A stretch of 64,000 nt of DNA from a virus, in the IMG/VR virus record IMGVR_UViG_3300042691_039794, positions 1 to 64,000 of that record; one strand, written 5' to 3'. The notes beneath the pieces were generated by a model, which saw nothing but the letters and a program-made list of their open reading frames with translations, searched no databases and was not told where the DNA came from. This document shows, piece after piece, positions 1-8,527 of this stretch. The position numbers and the translations under genes were made by a program. Each line of letters starts with the position of its first letter. The first letter of the stretch is position 1.

Positions 1-33
1 AGTTCTCCATAAAATCATTTGAAGATATTGAGA

Positions 34-786
34 ATGGAACCGAAAAACTCCAAAATATTTAAAAAGGAAACAATGCAGGCAGTGTCTGCATTTTGTGAAT
101 CTGAAGGTATAAAGGACACTGATCATTTTATGTATCTGTGTTTCAAACAGGGGTTTGATATTAAGAGATATGGTCTTTTGGGAAATACACTTAATGAAGG
201 TGAAAAACACTTAAAAACAAGTGAGGAACCAGAAAAATGGGTGGAAAAGGAAGTAATCGTCGAAAAACGGGTGGAAATTCCTGTTGAAGTGATAAAAGAA
301 GTAGAAAAGATTGTTGAAGTTCCAGTTGAAATAATTAAAGAAGTTGTAATTGAAAAAGAAGTAGTTAAAGAAATACCTGTTGAAAAAGTTGTCACAAAAA
401 TAGAATATATTAGTGACAAAACAACAGAAAATGAACTCGGAGGAATAATTTCCGAGTTAGAAGAAAAAATTTTCTATTTAAGTTCGGAATTAGAATCAGA
501 GAGGAAAATATTTTCCACTAAAATAGAAGAAATGGAAATTATTTTCCAAAAAGAAATGTCTAAAAAAAATGAAGAATTAAATGAAGCTAGACAAACTTTA
601 GACATTCCAAAAGAAAATGAGAAGACAAAACTTTTAGAAGAAACCCTTTTCAAGTTAAGAAAAGAACTTTCCGAAAAAATAAAAATAATAGATGAGTTAG
701 AAAAACAAAAAAACAACACAACAATAAACATGGAACCCAAAGGGGCTGTTTTCCTGAAAGGTTCTAATTTAACACAAAAAATTTAA
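34..786 (+). CDS. Coiled-coil protein with Val/Glu/Pro/Lys repeat
   Basis: I do not recognise this 250-residue protein. A short N-terminal region (about residues 1-70) is followed by a regular repeat at about 75-135 built on units like VEKEV, VEIPVEVIKEV and VEKIVEVPVEII, and then a charged coiled-coil to about residue 235. The ATG at 34 is preferred to a TTG at 19 because an in-frame stop lies at 10-12. The same repeat type ends the membrane protein at 6837, which suggests a shared stalk or scaffold element. The tail (EPKGAVFLKGSN) is not coiled. A structural or scaffolding role is a guess. Confidence 0.8.
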   Translation: MEPKNSKIFKKETMQAVSAFCESEGIKDTDHFMYLCFKQGFDIKRYGLLGNTLNEGEKHLKTSEEPEKWVEKEVIVEKRVEIPVEVIKEVEKIVEVPVEIIKEVVIEKEVVKEIPVEKVVTKIEYISDKTTENELGGIISELEEKIFYLSSELESERKIFSTKIEEMEIIFQKEMSKKNEELNEARQTLDIPKENEKTKLLEETLFKLRKELSEKIKIIDELEKQKNNTTINMEPKGAVFLKGSNLTQKI

Positions 787-790
787 AAAA

Positions 791-1138
791 ATGGAAATAT
801 TAATGTGGATTATCGCGGCTTACGGAATGACTAACATTTTGGTTTATGGATCAATCTTTAATGGATTGAGAAATTCGATACATAAAAATGCACAACCAAA
901 TGTTGGGTGGGTTCTTTTTAGACCTGTGTTTTCGTTTGTGTCTAGTTTAATACAATGTGTATTATGTACATCAACATGGGTAGGTTTTTTCTTATCATTA
1001 ACACTTTTTGCTCCATGGCACGAAACGATTGGACTTAATAAATATTTTTCTATATTCTTCGATGGAATGTTAGCGGCAGGTGCCGTATGGGCAATCAATA
1101 GTATAGTTGAGTGGTTCGAAGAAAATAGACCAAAATGA
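791..1138 (+). CDS. Three-helix membrane protein with CxxC, DUF1360-like
   Basis: A 115-residue protein with hydrophobic segments at about residues 3-24, 52-75 and 88-108. The motif QCVLCTSTWVG (Cys56, Cys59) sits at the start of the second helix. This resembles the DUF1360 layout, a small membrane family with a Cys-x-x-Cys next to a Trp-containing helix. The function of that family is not known to me. The stop overlaps the next start in an ATGA, so it is probably translated together with the small ORF at 1135. Confidence 0.75.
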   Translation: MEILMWIIAAYGMTNILVYGSIFNGLRNSIHKNAQPNVGWVLFRPVFSFVSSLIQCVLCTSTWVGFFLSLTLFAPWHETIGLNKYFSIFFDGMLAAGAVWAINSIVEWFEENRPK

Positions 1139-1287
1139 AAAAAGTAAAGTTTGTATATTTGGATACAATCCAAGAATCAATTATTTTTTATGATGATTTA
1201 TTCTTGGGTGGAAAAAAAGTTGTACAAATTTTTGAAAATGGTATTACTGGTTATACCTCAATTAAACTTGTAAAAATTATAAAATAA
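1135..1287 (+). CDS. Small hypothetical protein (50 aa)
   Basis: A short ORF starting MKKVKFVYLDTIQES and ending KLVKIIK. It is supported by its ATGA overlap with the upstream gene and by the next ATG only 5 bp after its stop. Alternating hydrophobic and charged residues suggest a small beta-rich fold. No family recognised. Confidence 0.6.
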   Translation: MKKVKFVYLDTIQESIIFYDDLFLGGKKVVQIFENGITGYTSIKLVKIIK

Positions 1288-1292
1288 ATAAA

Positions 1293-1604
1293 ATGGGAAA
1301 AAAAGAAAAAGAACACAGAAAAAAAGTTGCGGCAAGAAATGAAAAAATAAAACAAAAAAAATCTGCAATGCAAAAAGCATTTGATTTATTGTTAAAAACT
1401 CAAATGGATAAAATGATTGAGGAAAATAATTTGAATGTGGAAATGTCGGGCAATAACTTAAACTTCGAAGTTGTTGAGGAAAAAACCTTTGACCATGCAT
1501 TATCGTTCCAACCAAATCCTGAAAAGTCAAAATTAATAGAAAATTTATTTGTGGATAATGCAGAACATACAGTTGAAGACGAAAAAGAATCGCCAGAAAA
1601 ATAA
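1293..1604 (+). CDS. Hypothetical charged protein (103 aa)
   Basis: Unrecognised. The first 35 residues are very Lys-rich (MGKKEKEHRKKVAARNEK) and look helical. The C-terminus is acidic (DEKESPEK). It sits 3 bp before the SbcC-like gene, so it is probably in the same transcript. A nucleic-acid-binding helper is possible but not shown. Confidence 0.7.
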   Translation: MGKKEKEHRKKVAARNEKIKQKKSAMQKAFDLLLKTQMDKMIEENNLNVEMSGNNLNFEVVEEKTFDHALSFQPNPEKSKLIENLFVDNAEHTVEDEKESPEK

Positions 1605-1607
1605 AAA

Positions 1608-3980
1608 ATGGATTTATTTAATCCACCAAAATTATTTAATTATAATATTATGATAAAAGATTTGGACTTTTCTTCATATGAAAATCCTACTATACAAGTT
1701 GTTTGGGAAGATTTGACAGAAAATTTTACACAAGATAAAATTAAAAGTGTAAAACATTACTTCTCCAAAAAATACAACACCACAAATGTTAACGTTTTAA
1801 CTAAGGCTAAAACGGTACAAACTGATGAAATGCAATCTATTGATGTTTCTGTAAATATAAGTGATGCAAATTACCAATCGGATTTATTAAAAAATTTCAT
1901 TGAATCAAAAGGATACAAAGATAAAATCGATGACATTTTGGGGATTAACAGAATGGTTGAAAACAAAATGAATGGAGATGAAGACAATCAAACTCAATTC
2001 AAGAAGTGGTATATTAGAAACATCGAGTTTTCAAACTTTTTATCATATGGTGAAAATCAGAAGTTAGATTTTGATAAATTAAATGGTATTGTGGTGGTAG
2101 AGTCAGATCCACCTAACTTCGGTGGCAAGACAGTACTAACGGTGGACCTTTTGATGTTCTTATTCTTCAATGAAACAACAAAAACAACAAAGGCTGAAGA
2201 AATATTCAACAGATTTTCAAACAAAGACAAAGTTCATGTCAAAGGTGAAATAACAATTGATGGTGAAGATTATGTGATTGTTAGAAACATCGAAAGAAAA
2301 ATGTCCAAGAAAGGTGAATGGAATGTTAAAACCGAACTGGACTTCTTTAAAAAACTATCTGACGGAACGTTATTAAACTTTACAGGAGAACAACGAAGAG
2401 AAACCGAAGCGTTCATCAAAACTTCAATCGGAACCAAAGAAGATTTTTTAATGACTATTCTTACAACAGGATCAAACCTTGAAGAATTATTGGAGTCAAA
2501 ACCAACGGCTCGTGGTCAGGTTCTATCAAGATTTATGGGTCTTGAGTTTTTAAAAAAGAAAGAGGAGGTTGCAAAAGAAATCTACGGGGAATTTTCAAAA
2601 CAAAAGTTGTCAAACATATATTCATCTGAACAATTAAAAGATGATATTACTACTCACGAAGAATCAATTAAAACACTTACAACTCAAATTGAGGAAAGTC
2701 AAAAAGAATTGACAAATGTTGAAGATGCGATCACTAAAGGTAAAACCTATCGTGACGACATGTTGAAAAAGAAACATACAAACATTGATCAAGAAATTAG
2801 TAGATTAAACCCGACCAATACTCAAGAAGAAATCAACACGATTGATTTTGAAAAAAAAGGTTACATTTCTAAAATCAACGAACTTAAGGTAGTTGAACCA
2901 AGTGAGTTTTATCATGAGGACAAACACGATGAGGTTAAAGAACAATATAATGAGGTCTACAAAGAGATCGTTCAGATTGATACTGAAATCACATCAATCA
3001 ACAAATTAAAGTCCGAGGTTGAAGGTGGAATCAAGTGTGAGCACTGTGGTATTGAGTTAATGAATGCAACAATTACAAATGCTAAAATTGCGGAACTTGA
3101 TGGACTTATTGTGCAAAAAACCACAAAAACGACATTTATGCAGGATTTATCCCGCAAAGAACAGAGTTTTGTTCAGTTGAAAAAAGAGTTTGACGAGTAT
3201 GAAAAAAATAAACTTGTTAAAGAAAAGTATGAGATATCAGTTGAAAGTTGTGATTTGAAAATGAGCGCTTTAAAAGACAAACTTAAAAGGTGGGAAGAAA
3301 TTCAAGACAAAATCCAAGAGAATCAAAAAATTGATGGTCAGTTAATCAAAGCGGACCTAAGATTAGAGGAATTAGAAAGAGAGAAAACAAAAATAAATTC
3401 CGTTATATCAGGTAACAAAGTTTCAATTTCATCGTTAAATGAAAAGATTGAAAACAATAAAAAGATGATTGTTAAAATCAAGGAAGAAGAAGAAAAAGAA
3501 AAAATTTATAAGATTTTTTTAGAAGCATATGGTAAAAATGGAGTTTCAAAAATTATTATGAAAACCATGATGCCATTGATCAACTCAGAACTTCAAAGAT
3601 TGATGGAGGACTCTTGTTATTTCAAATTAGAAATAAAAATTAATGATAAAAATGAAGTTGAATTTTTGATGATTGATAATAGCACTGGTATTGAAAAACT
3701 TATGACAAGTGGGTCAGGTTATGAAAAAACTATTGCATCCTTAGCTTTAAGATCCGTATTAACAAAGATATGTACCTTACCAAAACCAAACCTTGTCGTC
3801 ATGGATGAGGTATTTGGTAAGATCTCAAATGAAAATTTAGAAATGGTTTCTGAATTTTTTATCAAGATCAAAGATTACTTCGAAAAAGTTTTTGTAATTT
3901 CACACAATCCTTTGATAAACAATTGGTCCGATAACGTAGTAAAAATAAAAAAAGAAAACAACATATCTAAAGTACAATAA
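1608..3980 (+). CDS. SbcC/Rad50-type recombination ATPase (T4 gp46-like)
   Basis: A 790-residue SMC-like ATPase, the kind that works with an Mre11/SbcD nuclease to process DNA ends during phage recombination. The ATP-binding head starts near residue 133 (RNIEFSNFLSYGEN). A divergent Walker A follows (NFGGKT, Lys174). Two long coiled-coils flank a zinc hook CEHCG (Cys477, Cys480). The ABC signature is SGSGYEK (Ser701), and Walker B is LVVMDEV (Asp733, Glu734). Before the head lies an unusual extension of about 130 residues that I do not recognise. The usual partner nuclease (gp47/SbcD) is not adjacent; the phosphoesterase at 63661 is a different, smaller type. Confidence 0.93.
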   Translation: MDLFNPPKLFNYNIMIKDLDFSSYENPTIQVVWEDLTENFTQDKIKSVKHYFSKKYNTTNVNVLTKAKTVQTDEMQSIDVSVNISDANYQSDLLKNFIESKGYKDKIDDILGINRMVENKMNGDEDNQTQFKKWYIRNIEFSNFLSYGENQKLDFDKLNGIVVVESDPPNFGGKTVLTVDLLMFLFFNETTKTTKAEEIFNRFSNKDKVHVKGEITIDGEDYVIVRNIERKMSKKGEWNVKTELDFFKKLSDGTLLNFTGEQRRETEAFIKTSIGTKEDFLMTILTTGSNLEELLESKPTARGQVLSRFMGLEFLKKKEEVAKEIYGEFSKQKLSNIYSSEQLKDDITTHEESIKTLTTQIEESQKELTNVEDAITKGKTYRDDMLKKKHTNIDQEISRLNPTNTQEEINTIDFEKKGYISKINELKVVEPSEFYHEDKHDEVKEQYNEVYKEIVQIDTEITSINKLKSEVEGGIKCEHCGIELMNATITNAKIAELDGLIVQKTTKTTFMQDLSRKEQSFVQLKKEFDEYEKNKLVKEKYEISVESCDLKMSALKDKLKRWEEIQDKIQENQKIDGQLIKADLRLEELEREKTKINSVISGNKVSISSLNEKIENNKKMIVKIKEEEEKEKIYKIFLEAYGKNGVSKIIMKTMMPLINSELQRLMEDSCYFKLEIKINDKNEVEFLMIDNSTGIEKLMTSGSGYEKTIASLALRSVLTKICTLPKPNLVVMDEVFGKISNENLEMVSEFFIKIKDYFEKVFVISHNPLINNWSDNVVKIKKENNISKVQ

Positions 3981-4451
3981 ATGGATAGATTAGAAAATAT
4001 AACAAATTCAGAACTTATATTGGAACTCAATAAAAGAGGTTTATTAACTTCCTCTGAGTACAACTCAGAGTTTGTTGAAAATCCCACAGAAGATATAAAA
4101 GTCATTGTCTCAAAAGGGGTTATAAAAGAAAGTTTAGTTTGTAGGGAATGTAAAGAAGAAAAAACAACAGATAATTTTAGTTTTTACCAAGCAAGAGTTG
4201 ATAAAAATGGATATCTTATGAGATCAAACGCTCTTTGTGTTGATTGTAAAAATATTCTGAATAAAGAAAGACAATTTGCGTTCAAAAACTCAGATTTAAC
4301 GGTAAAACCTGAACCTGGTACTGTCTGTCCTAAGTGCTCAAGACCATGGTCTAACAATTGGCATAAACATCATGAAGGTGATAAATTTATTGATTGGTGG
4401 TGTGGTGAATGCAACATGAGACACGCAGACCAAAGAAACAAAAATATTTAA
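3981..4451 (+). CDS. Zinc-binding HNH/endonuclease VII-like protein
   Basis: A 156-residue protein beginning directly after the SbcC-like stop. It has CxxC pairs at CRECKEEK, CVDCKN and CPKCSRPW, then a His-rich segment (WHKHHEG) and a final CGECN. A His cluster followed by CxxCN is the pattern of HNH/endonuclease VII-type beta-beta-alpha-metal nucleases, though the canonical DHDH of endonuclease VII is not exact. Next to the recombination ATPase, a role in cutting branched DNA is plausible. It could also be only a zinc-ribbon DNA-binding protein. Confidence 0.6.
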   Translation: MDRLENITNSELILELNKRGLLTSSEYNSEFVENPTEDIKVIVSKGVIKESLVCRECKEEKTTDNFSFYQARVDKNGYLMRSNALCVDCKNILNKERQFAFKNSDLTVKPEPGTVCPKCSRPWSNNWHKHHEGDKFIDWWCGECNMRHADQRNKNI

Positions 4452-4455
4452 CATT

Positions 4456-5244
4456 ATGCAAAATAAAATAATTTGTGGCGATTGTTTAGATGAATTAAAA
4501 AAATTTGAAGACAATACATTCGACTTAACTGTTTTTTCACCACCATATGATGGTCTTAGGGATTACAATGGTTATACTTTAAATTTAAGTGATGTTGGAA
4601 AAGAACTATATAGAGTGACAAAAGAAGGAGGTATAGTTGTAATGGTGATCCAAGATCAAACAATTGACGGTCATAAATCATTGACATCATTCAAAACAAT
4701 AATTGATTGGTGTGATAATGTCGGATTTGGACTTTTTGAATGTAACATTTATAAAAAACAAGGAAAAGATGGTGCTTGGTTTACAAAAAGATTCAGAGTC
4801 GATCATGAATACATTCCCATTTTTGTGAAAGGAAAAAGACCAAACTATTTTAATAAAGAAATGGTTAAAATTCCATCGAAACACGGCGGAAAAATTTTGA
4901 CTGGAGGTGCAAATAGAGAAAAAGATGGAACAACTAAAAAATCTCAAAAATTTGAAATAAATGAATTCAAGTGTCCCGGTACTATATGGGATTATTCAAA
5001 TGGAGGGGATAAAAATAAAATAAAAAGACAACACCCCGCAACTTTTCCAGATAAAATACCTTATGACTTTATTCAAGTTTTTACAAAAGAAGGTGATTTA
5101 GTTTTGGATCCAATGTGTGGTTCAGGATCTACTTGTTTGGCTGCAAAAATATTAAATCGAAGTTACGTTGGTATAGATATTAGTCAGGATTATTGTACTA
5201 TATCCGAAACAAGAATTAATAATTTAGAAACAAGTTTAAAATAA
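4456..5244 (+). CDS. Beta-class DNA methyltransferase (SPPY)
   Basis: A 262-residue SAM-dependent DNA methyltransferase of the N4-cytosine/N6-adenine superfamily. The catalytic motif IV SPPYD lies near residue 30 and the SAM-binding motif I DPMCGSGST near residue 218. Motif IV before motif I marks the beta class, and Ser in SPPY is more common in N4-cytosine enzymes. No restriction enzyme is adjacent, so it is an orphan enzyme, probably protecting phage DNA from host restriction or marking it. Two further methyltransferases lie at 15579 and 28227. Confidence 0.9.
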   Translation: MQNKIICGDCLDELKKFEDNTFDLTVFSPPYDGLRDYNGYTLNLSDVGKELYRVTKEGGIVVMVIQDQTIDGHKSLTSFKTIIDWCDNVGFGLFECNIYKKQGKDGAWFTKRFRVDHEYIPIFVKGKRPNYFNKEMVKIPSKHGGKILTGGANREKDGTTKKSQKFEINEFKCPGTIWDYSNGGDKNKIKRQHPATFPDKIPYDFIQVFTKEGDLVLDPMCGSGSTCLAAKILNRSYVGIDISQDYCTISETRINNLETSLK

Positions 5245-5268
5245 TTTTCTGCATTTAAAAAAAAATAG

Positions 5269-5276
5269 TATATTTG
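5269..5276 (+). promoter_or_regulatory. Bacteroidetes -7 promoter element
   Basis: TATATTTG matches the Bacteroidetes TAnnTTTG element exactly, 21 bp before the ATG at 5298 in a short intergenic gap. A TTTTCTG 17 bp upstream could serve as the -33 box. Confidence 0.65.
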
Positions 5277-5297
5277 TAAAACAATTAAAAAACATAC

Positions 5298-5828
5298 ATG
5301 AATTACTTACTTTTTGTTTACTACGATAACACAGTTGAAAACTCAGAAATAACCACAAATAAAATAGCAAGTCAAATTGCCGAACAAATGACCTCTAAAG
5401 AGGCAAAGTTTATGTTTGGAGATAAACACGCGATATTTCATTTTGCTTCGGGAATGGTTATTGATGAAATGGCAGGATGGATTGACATAATTCATGATGA
5501 GCTAGATTGTTTTCAATACTTCTTAATACCAAAACCAAGAAATTCGTCATCAAATATGTCACAAGACAACCTTGATCATTTGTTATCGTTAAAGAAAACT
5601 AAACCAACTAAAAACAAACCAACACCTCCATTAATTAAGTGGGACTTCAAACCAACACAGGATGGTAAAAGTTTTATGGATCTTGCCGATATTATGGTAA
5701 ATTTAAAAAGACCTGAGATTTGTAACATGACTCTTGACGAATTGTTAGATAAAATTGGTCAAAAAGGTATGGAATCTCTTTCTGACTTGGAGAAAAAAAA
5801 GTTAGACGAATATTCAAAATCACTATAA
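5298..5828 (+). CDS. Hypothetical protein (176 aa) upstream of sigma factor
   Basis: Not recognised. The N-terminal half (MNYLLFVYYDNTVENSE) looks like a small alpha/beta domain. A Pro/Lys linker follows at about residues 100-112 (KKTKPTKNKPTPP), then a helical C-terminus. It is the first gene after the promoter at 5269 and lies 10 bp before the sigma factor, so the two are probably one early transcript. A link to transcription control is inference from position only. Confidence 0.75.
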   Translation: MNYLLFVYYDNTVENSEITTNKIASQIAEQMTSKEAKFMFGDKHAIFHFASGMVIDEMAGWIDIIHDELDCFQYFLIPKPRNSSSNMSQDNLDHLLSLKKTKPTKNKPTPPLIKWDFKPTQDGKSFMDLADIMVNLKRPEICNMTLDELLDKIGQKGMESLSDLEKKKLDEYSKSL

Positions 5829-5838
5829 ATATAAATAA

Positions 5839-6639
5839 ATGAAAGACAAAACATTAGGGCCACACATTAATCAAGACGAGATACAATTTTATTTAAGAGA
5901 TATAAGAAAAATAAAAGTCATGACTCCTGAGAGGGAAAAAGAACTGGCAAAACTTATGAAGTCAGATTCCTTATCTCAAAGAGAAAGATCAATTATAGAG
6001 GAAGAGTTGTTGACAGGTAATCTCAGATTTGTCATTACTGTTGCAAAACAATATCAAAATCAAGGATTAGATTTTCCCGATTTAATTGCCGAAGGTAACT
6101 TAGGACTTATGAAGGCAATCAAAAATTTTGATTGGAATAAAGATTTAAGATTTATATCCTACGCAGTATGGTGGGTTAAGCAGTCAATTATCCAATCGTT
6201 AAACGATAATTCAAGAACCATACGTCTACCTGTAAACGTAGTACAAGATTTACAGAGAGCAAAAAAAGAAGTAGAAAATAGTGGAAAAAAATTAGATGAC
6301 AAGTTTAGCACATTACCATCAATCGTTGATTTAGATATGACAATAAGTGAGGATGGAGATACTTTAGTTGATTTAATTGCAAATCAAGATGCTGAAGCTC
6401 CTGATGCGGCATTTAACACAAAAGATATACTTAAAGATAAATTGATGAGTTTATTGGATGTTTTAGATGAAAGAGAAAAAATTATTGTTGGTGATTATTT
6501 TGGTCTCACAGGAACCCCAAGAACCTTAGAAGATATTGGAACTGATTTTGGTTTAACAAAGGAACGAGTTAGACAAATCAAAGAAAAGGCCCTACGTCGT
6601 TTGAGAAATGACTCTTCAGAATTATTTGATTATTTATAG
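5839..6639 (+). CDS. RpoD-family sigma factor, compact form
   Basis: A 266-residue sigma-70 family factor. Region 1.2 (YLRDIRKIKVMTPEREKEL), region 2 (NLRFVITVAKQYQNQGLDF, then FISYAVWWVKQSI) and region 4 with its helix-turn-helix (LTKERVRQIKEKALRRLR) are all clear and very close to primary sigma factors of Bacteroidetes. Region 1.1 is absent and the part between regions 2 and 4 is shortened. The region 2.4-like helix suggests recognition of the TAnnTTTG elements seen through the window, or a variant such as the ATATTTATAAAT sites. It probably redirects host RNA polymerase to phage genes. Confidence 0.94.
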   Translation: MKDKTLGPHINQDEIQFYLRDIRKIKVMTPEREKELAKLMKSDSLSQRERSIIEEELLTGNLRFVITVAKQYQNQGLDFPDLIAEGNLGLMKAIKNFDWNKDLRFISYAVWWVKQSIIQSLNDNSRTIRLPVNVVQDLQRAKKEVENSGKKLDDKFSTLPSIVDLDMTISEDGDTLVDLIANQDAEAPDAAFNTKDILKDKLMSLLDVLDEREKIIVGDYFGLTGTPRTLEDIGTDFGLTKERVRQIKEKALRRLRNDSSELFDYL

Positions 6640-6741
6640 TCGGGTTGAACCGAGATTACCCTTACAACTCGGCAGAAGGTGCCTGAAGTCACCAAGGTGC
6701 AATTCCTCAATTCTATCTAAATGGTAGAATGAAACTACACT
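6640..6741 (+). ncRNA. Structured RNA following the sigma gene
   Basis: This stretch has no ORF and is more GC-rich than its surroundings. Readable helices are CCGAG (6650-6654) with CTCGG (6668-6672), GGTG (6678-6681) with CACC (6690-6693), and ATTCTAT (6710-6716) with GTAGAAT (6724-6730). A strong terminator follows directly. The helices imply a stable small RNA or structured 3' leader. It is not a tRNA cloverleaf, and I do not recognise the family. Confidence 0.55.
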
Positions 6742-6768
6742 CCCCCACTGGTACCGGTGGGGGTTTTT
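6742..6768 (+). terminator. Rho-independent terminator after sigma/structured RNA
   Basis: CCCCCAC (6742-6748) pairs with GTGGGGG (6757-6763) around a GGTACC-containing loop and is followed by TTTTT. It closes the sigma-factor transcript and the structured RNA. Confidence 0.9.
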
Positions 6769-6812
6769 GTTTTTATAAAAATTAAAAAGTCACTTTTAAT
6801 TTATTTATTTTA

Positions 6813-6825
6813 ATATTTATCAATA
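6813..6825 (+). promoter_or_regulatory. Late-type promoter candidate
   Basis: ATATTTATCAATA, one mismatch from the T4-late-like TATAAATA core, lies 11 bp before the ATG at 6837 and after a strong terminator, where a new promoter is needed. Confidence 0.45.
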
Positions 6826-6836
6826 AAAGAAATCAA

Positions 6837-7934
6837 ATGAATAAAAAATTTTTACCATGGTTTTTACTTTTTTGTGCAATAGGACTTTCGAGTACAGCCG
6901 CTTATTATAGTGTAATTGGATTGTCTATTATTTTTTCTGCAGTTGCAATCCCTGTCATAATTATGGGGTCTTTTTTGGAAATATCTAAAATTGCAATTGC
7001 AACATACCTACATGATAAATGGAAAGAAACATATGGAATTTTAAAAATATATTTAACAATTGCATTAGTAACCCTTTCAGTTCTTACATCAATTGGAATT
7101 TATGGACTACTTTCAACTGGTTTTCAAAAAAACATTGCAGGTTTGGAAATTAATAATAAAAAAATTGAAAACATAGAAGTTAAAAAAACAAGATTTGAAG
7201 AAATCAAAGGAGAATATCAAAAAGAAAAAACAACACTAGATAAAGATATCACAAACCTAAGAAATGCACTCTCAACAAATACAACTACTCAAACCGTTGA
7301 TAGAACAACAGGACAAGTTGTGACCAGAGCAAACGGGGGAAACCGAAAAGCATTTGAATCTCAATTGAAGGTTGCACAAACTAATAGAGACACATTGTCT
7401 AAAAAAATTGAAAATATTAATGATAGCATTACTAAGTTAGACCTGTTAGTTCTGGATTTAACTTCACAAGAAATAGAATCGGGGGAATTGGGTGCCATCA
7501 AATACCTTAGTGAAATTACAGGATGGAACGTAAAAAAAACAGCAAATTTCTTTATATTAACTTTGATATTTGTTTTTGATCCTTTAGCAATCGCATTAGT
7601 CATTTCAACAAATCAGGCATTCAAAAATTTCAGAAGAAAAGAAGAAGATGAGGTAGAACCAATTTATGATGAAGTTGAAGTTCCTGAAAGTTACTTCCAC
7701 CCCATGAAATCAAAAGTTACTACACAAGTTGAGACTGAGGTAATTGAAAAAATTGTAGAGGTACCTGTAGAAAAAATTGTAGAAGTAATCAAAGAAGTAC
7801 CTGTAGATAGAATTGTAGAAGTAATTAAAGAAGTGCCTGTAGAAATTATCAAAGAAGTTGAAAAAGAAAAACAACCAATTGAACAAGAAACAGATATTGA
7901 GCCAAATAAAAAAAAGTTAATATATAAAAAATGA
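6837..7934 (+). CDS. Four-helix membrane protein with coiled-coil and VEVP repeat tail
   Basis: A 365-residue membrane protein. Hydrophobic helices lie at about residues 7-24, 26-46, 70-92 and 233-256. A coiled-coil domain of about 130 residues (about 97-225) lies between the third and fourth. The C-terminal tail after residue 290 carries a regular repeat of units such as VIEKIVEVPVEK and VIKEVPVDRIVE, the same type as in the protein at 34. It leads the operon containing the amidase and spanin-like genes, so a role in lysis or inner-membrane remodelling is possible. The family is not recognised. Confidence 0.8.
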   Translation: MNKKFLPWFLLFCAIGLSSTAAYYSVIGLSIIFSAVAIPVIIMGSFLEISKIAIATYLHDKWKETYGILKIYLTIALVTLSVLTSIGIYGLLSTGFQKNIAGLEINNKKIENIEVKKTRFEEIKGEYQKEKTTLDKDITNLRNALSTNTTTQTVDRTTGQVVTRANGGNRKAFESQLKVAQTNRDTLSKKIENINDSITKLDLLVLDLTSQEIESGELGAIKYLSEITGWNVKKTANFFILTLIFVFDPLAIALVISTNQAFKNFRRKEEDEVEPIYDEVEVPESYFHPMKSKVTTQVETEVIEKIVEVPVEKIVEVIKEVPVDRIVEVIKEVPVEIIKEVEKEKQPIEQETDIEPNKKKLIYKK

Positions 7935-8527
7935 GTTTTGAGTTAATCAAGTTCGGTAATTTTTTTTCTCAAGGTATATCCAAATCAAAAAACAAAATAA
8001 TATTGATGCATTCCTCGAGGAACGCCGACCAATACTTGGCATCATTAAAACTCAGAAATAACGGAAAATATGCAAAAGTCCCAAATTACTTCATTTCTAA
8101 AGAAGGAAAAGTATTACAACTCTTAGAAGATGAAAAATATTCAAACTTGACTTGTAATAATCAAATAAATAAAAATTCAATTTTTGTTTGTTTAGAAAAT
8201 TTGGGTTGGTTAAAAAAAGAACCATTAAAAGATGGACACATTAATTGGATTGGAAGTATTTATAAACAAAGGGCGCTTCAGAGAACGTGGAGAGAATATT
8301 TTTTGTGGGAACCTTATCAAGAAATACAAATTGAAATGGTTAGTGAGTTGTGTAATAAACTTTTTGAATTAATGCCAATAGAAAAAAAGTTTGTGGGACA
8401 TAACACAAAAATTAATGGTGTAGAAAAGATGGGGGGTATCTTTAATAGAAGTAATATTCATGAAGATTATACCGATCTGAGTCCGGCTTTCGACTTCGAA
8501 TTACTAAATGAAAAATTAAAATTATGA
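7931..8527 (+). CDS. N-acetylmuramoyl-L-alanine amidase-like endolysin
   Basis: A 198-residue protein that reads as a divergent Amidase_2/PGRP domain, which cuts the bond between N-acetylmuramic acid and the stem peptide. Supporting pieces are ILMHSSRN near residue 25 (first zinc His), PNYFISKEGKVLQL (typical core strand pair), FVGHN near residue 157 and the terminal LSPAFDF, which matches the D-x-x-P-G-F-type end of phage amidases. It overlaps the upstream membrane protein by 4 bp and is followed by spanin-like genes, forming a likely lysis cassette. Divergence makes the zinc ligands uncertain. Confidence 0.7.
   Translation: MSFELIKFGNFFSQGISKSKNKIILMHSSRNADQYLASLKLRNNGKYAKVPNYFISKEGKVLQLLEDEKYSNLTCNNQINKNSIFVCLENLGWLKKEPLKDGHINWIGSIYKQRALQRTWREYFLWEPYQEIQIEMVSELCNKLFELMPIEKKFVGHNTKINGVEKMGGIFNRSNIHEDYTDLSPAFDFELLNEKLKL

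Noticed and set aside
6690-6706. tRNA-like piece (GGTGCAATTCC) after the sigma gene
   Set aside because: Only two stem pairs form around the loop and no cloverleaf fits, so a tRNA was not called.
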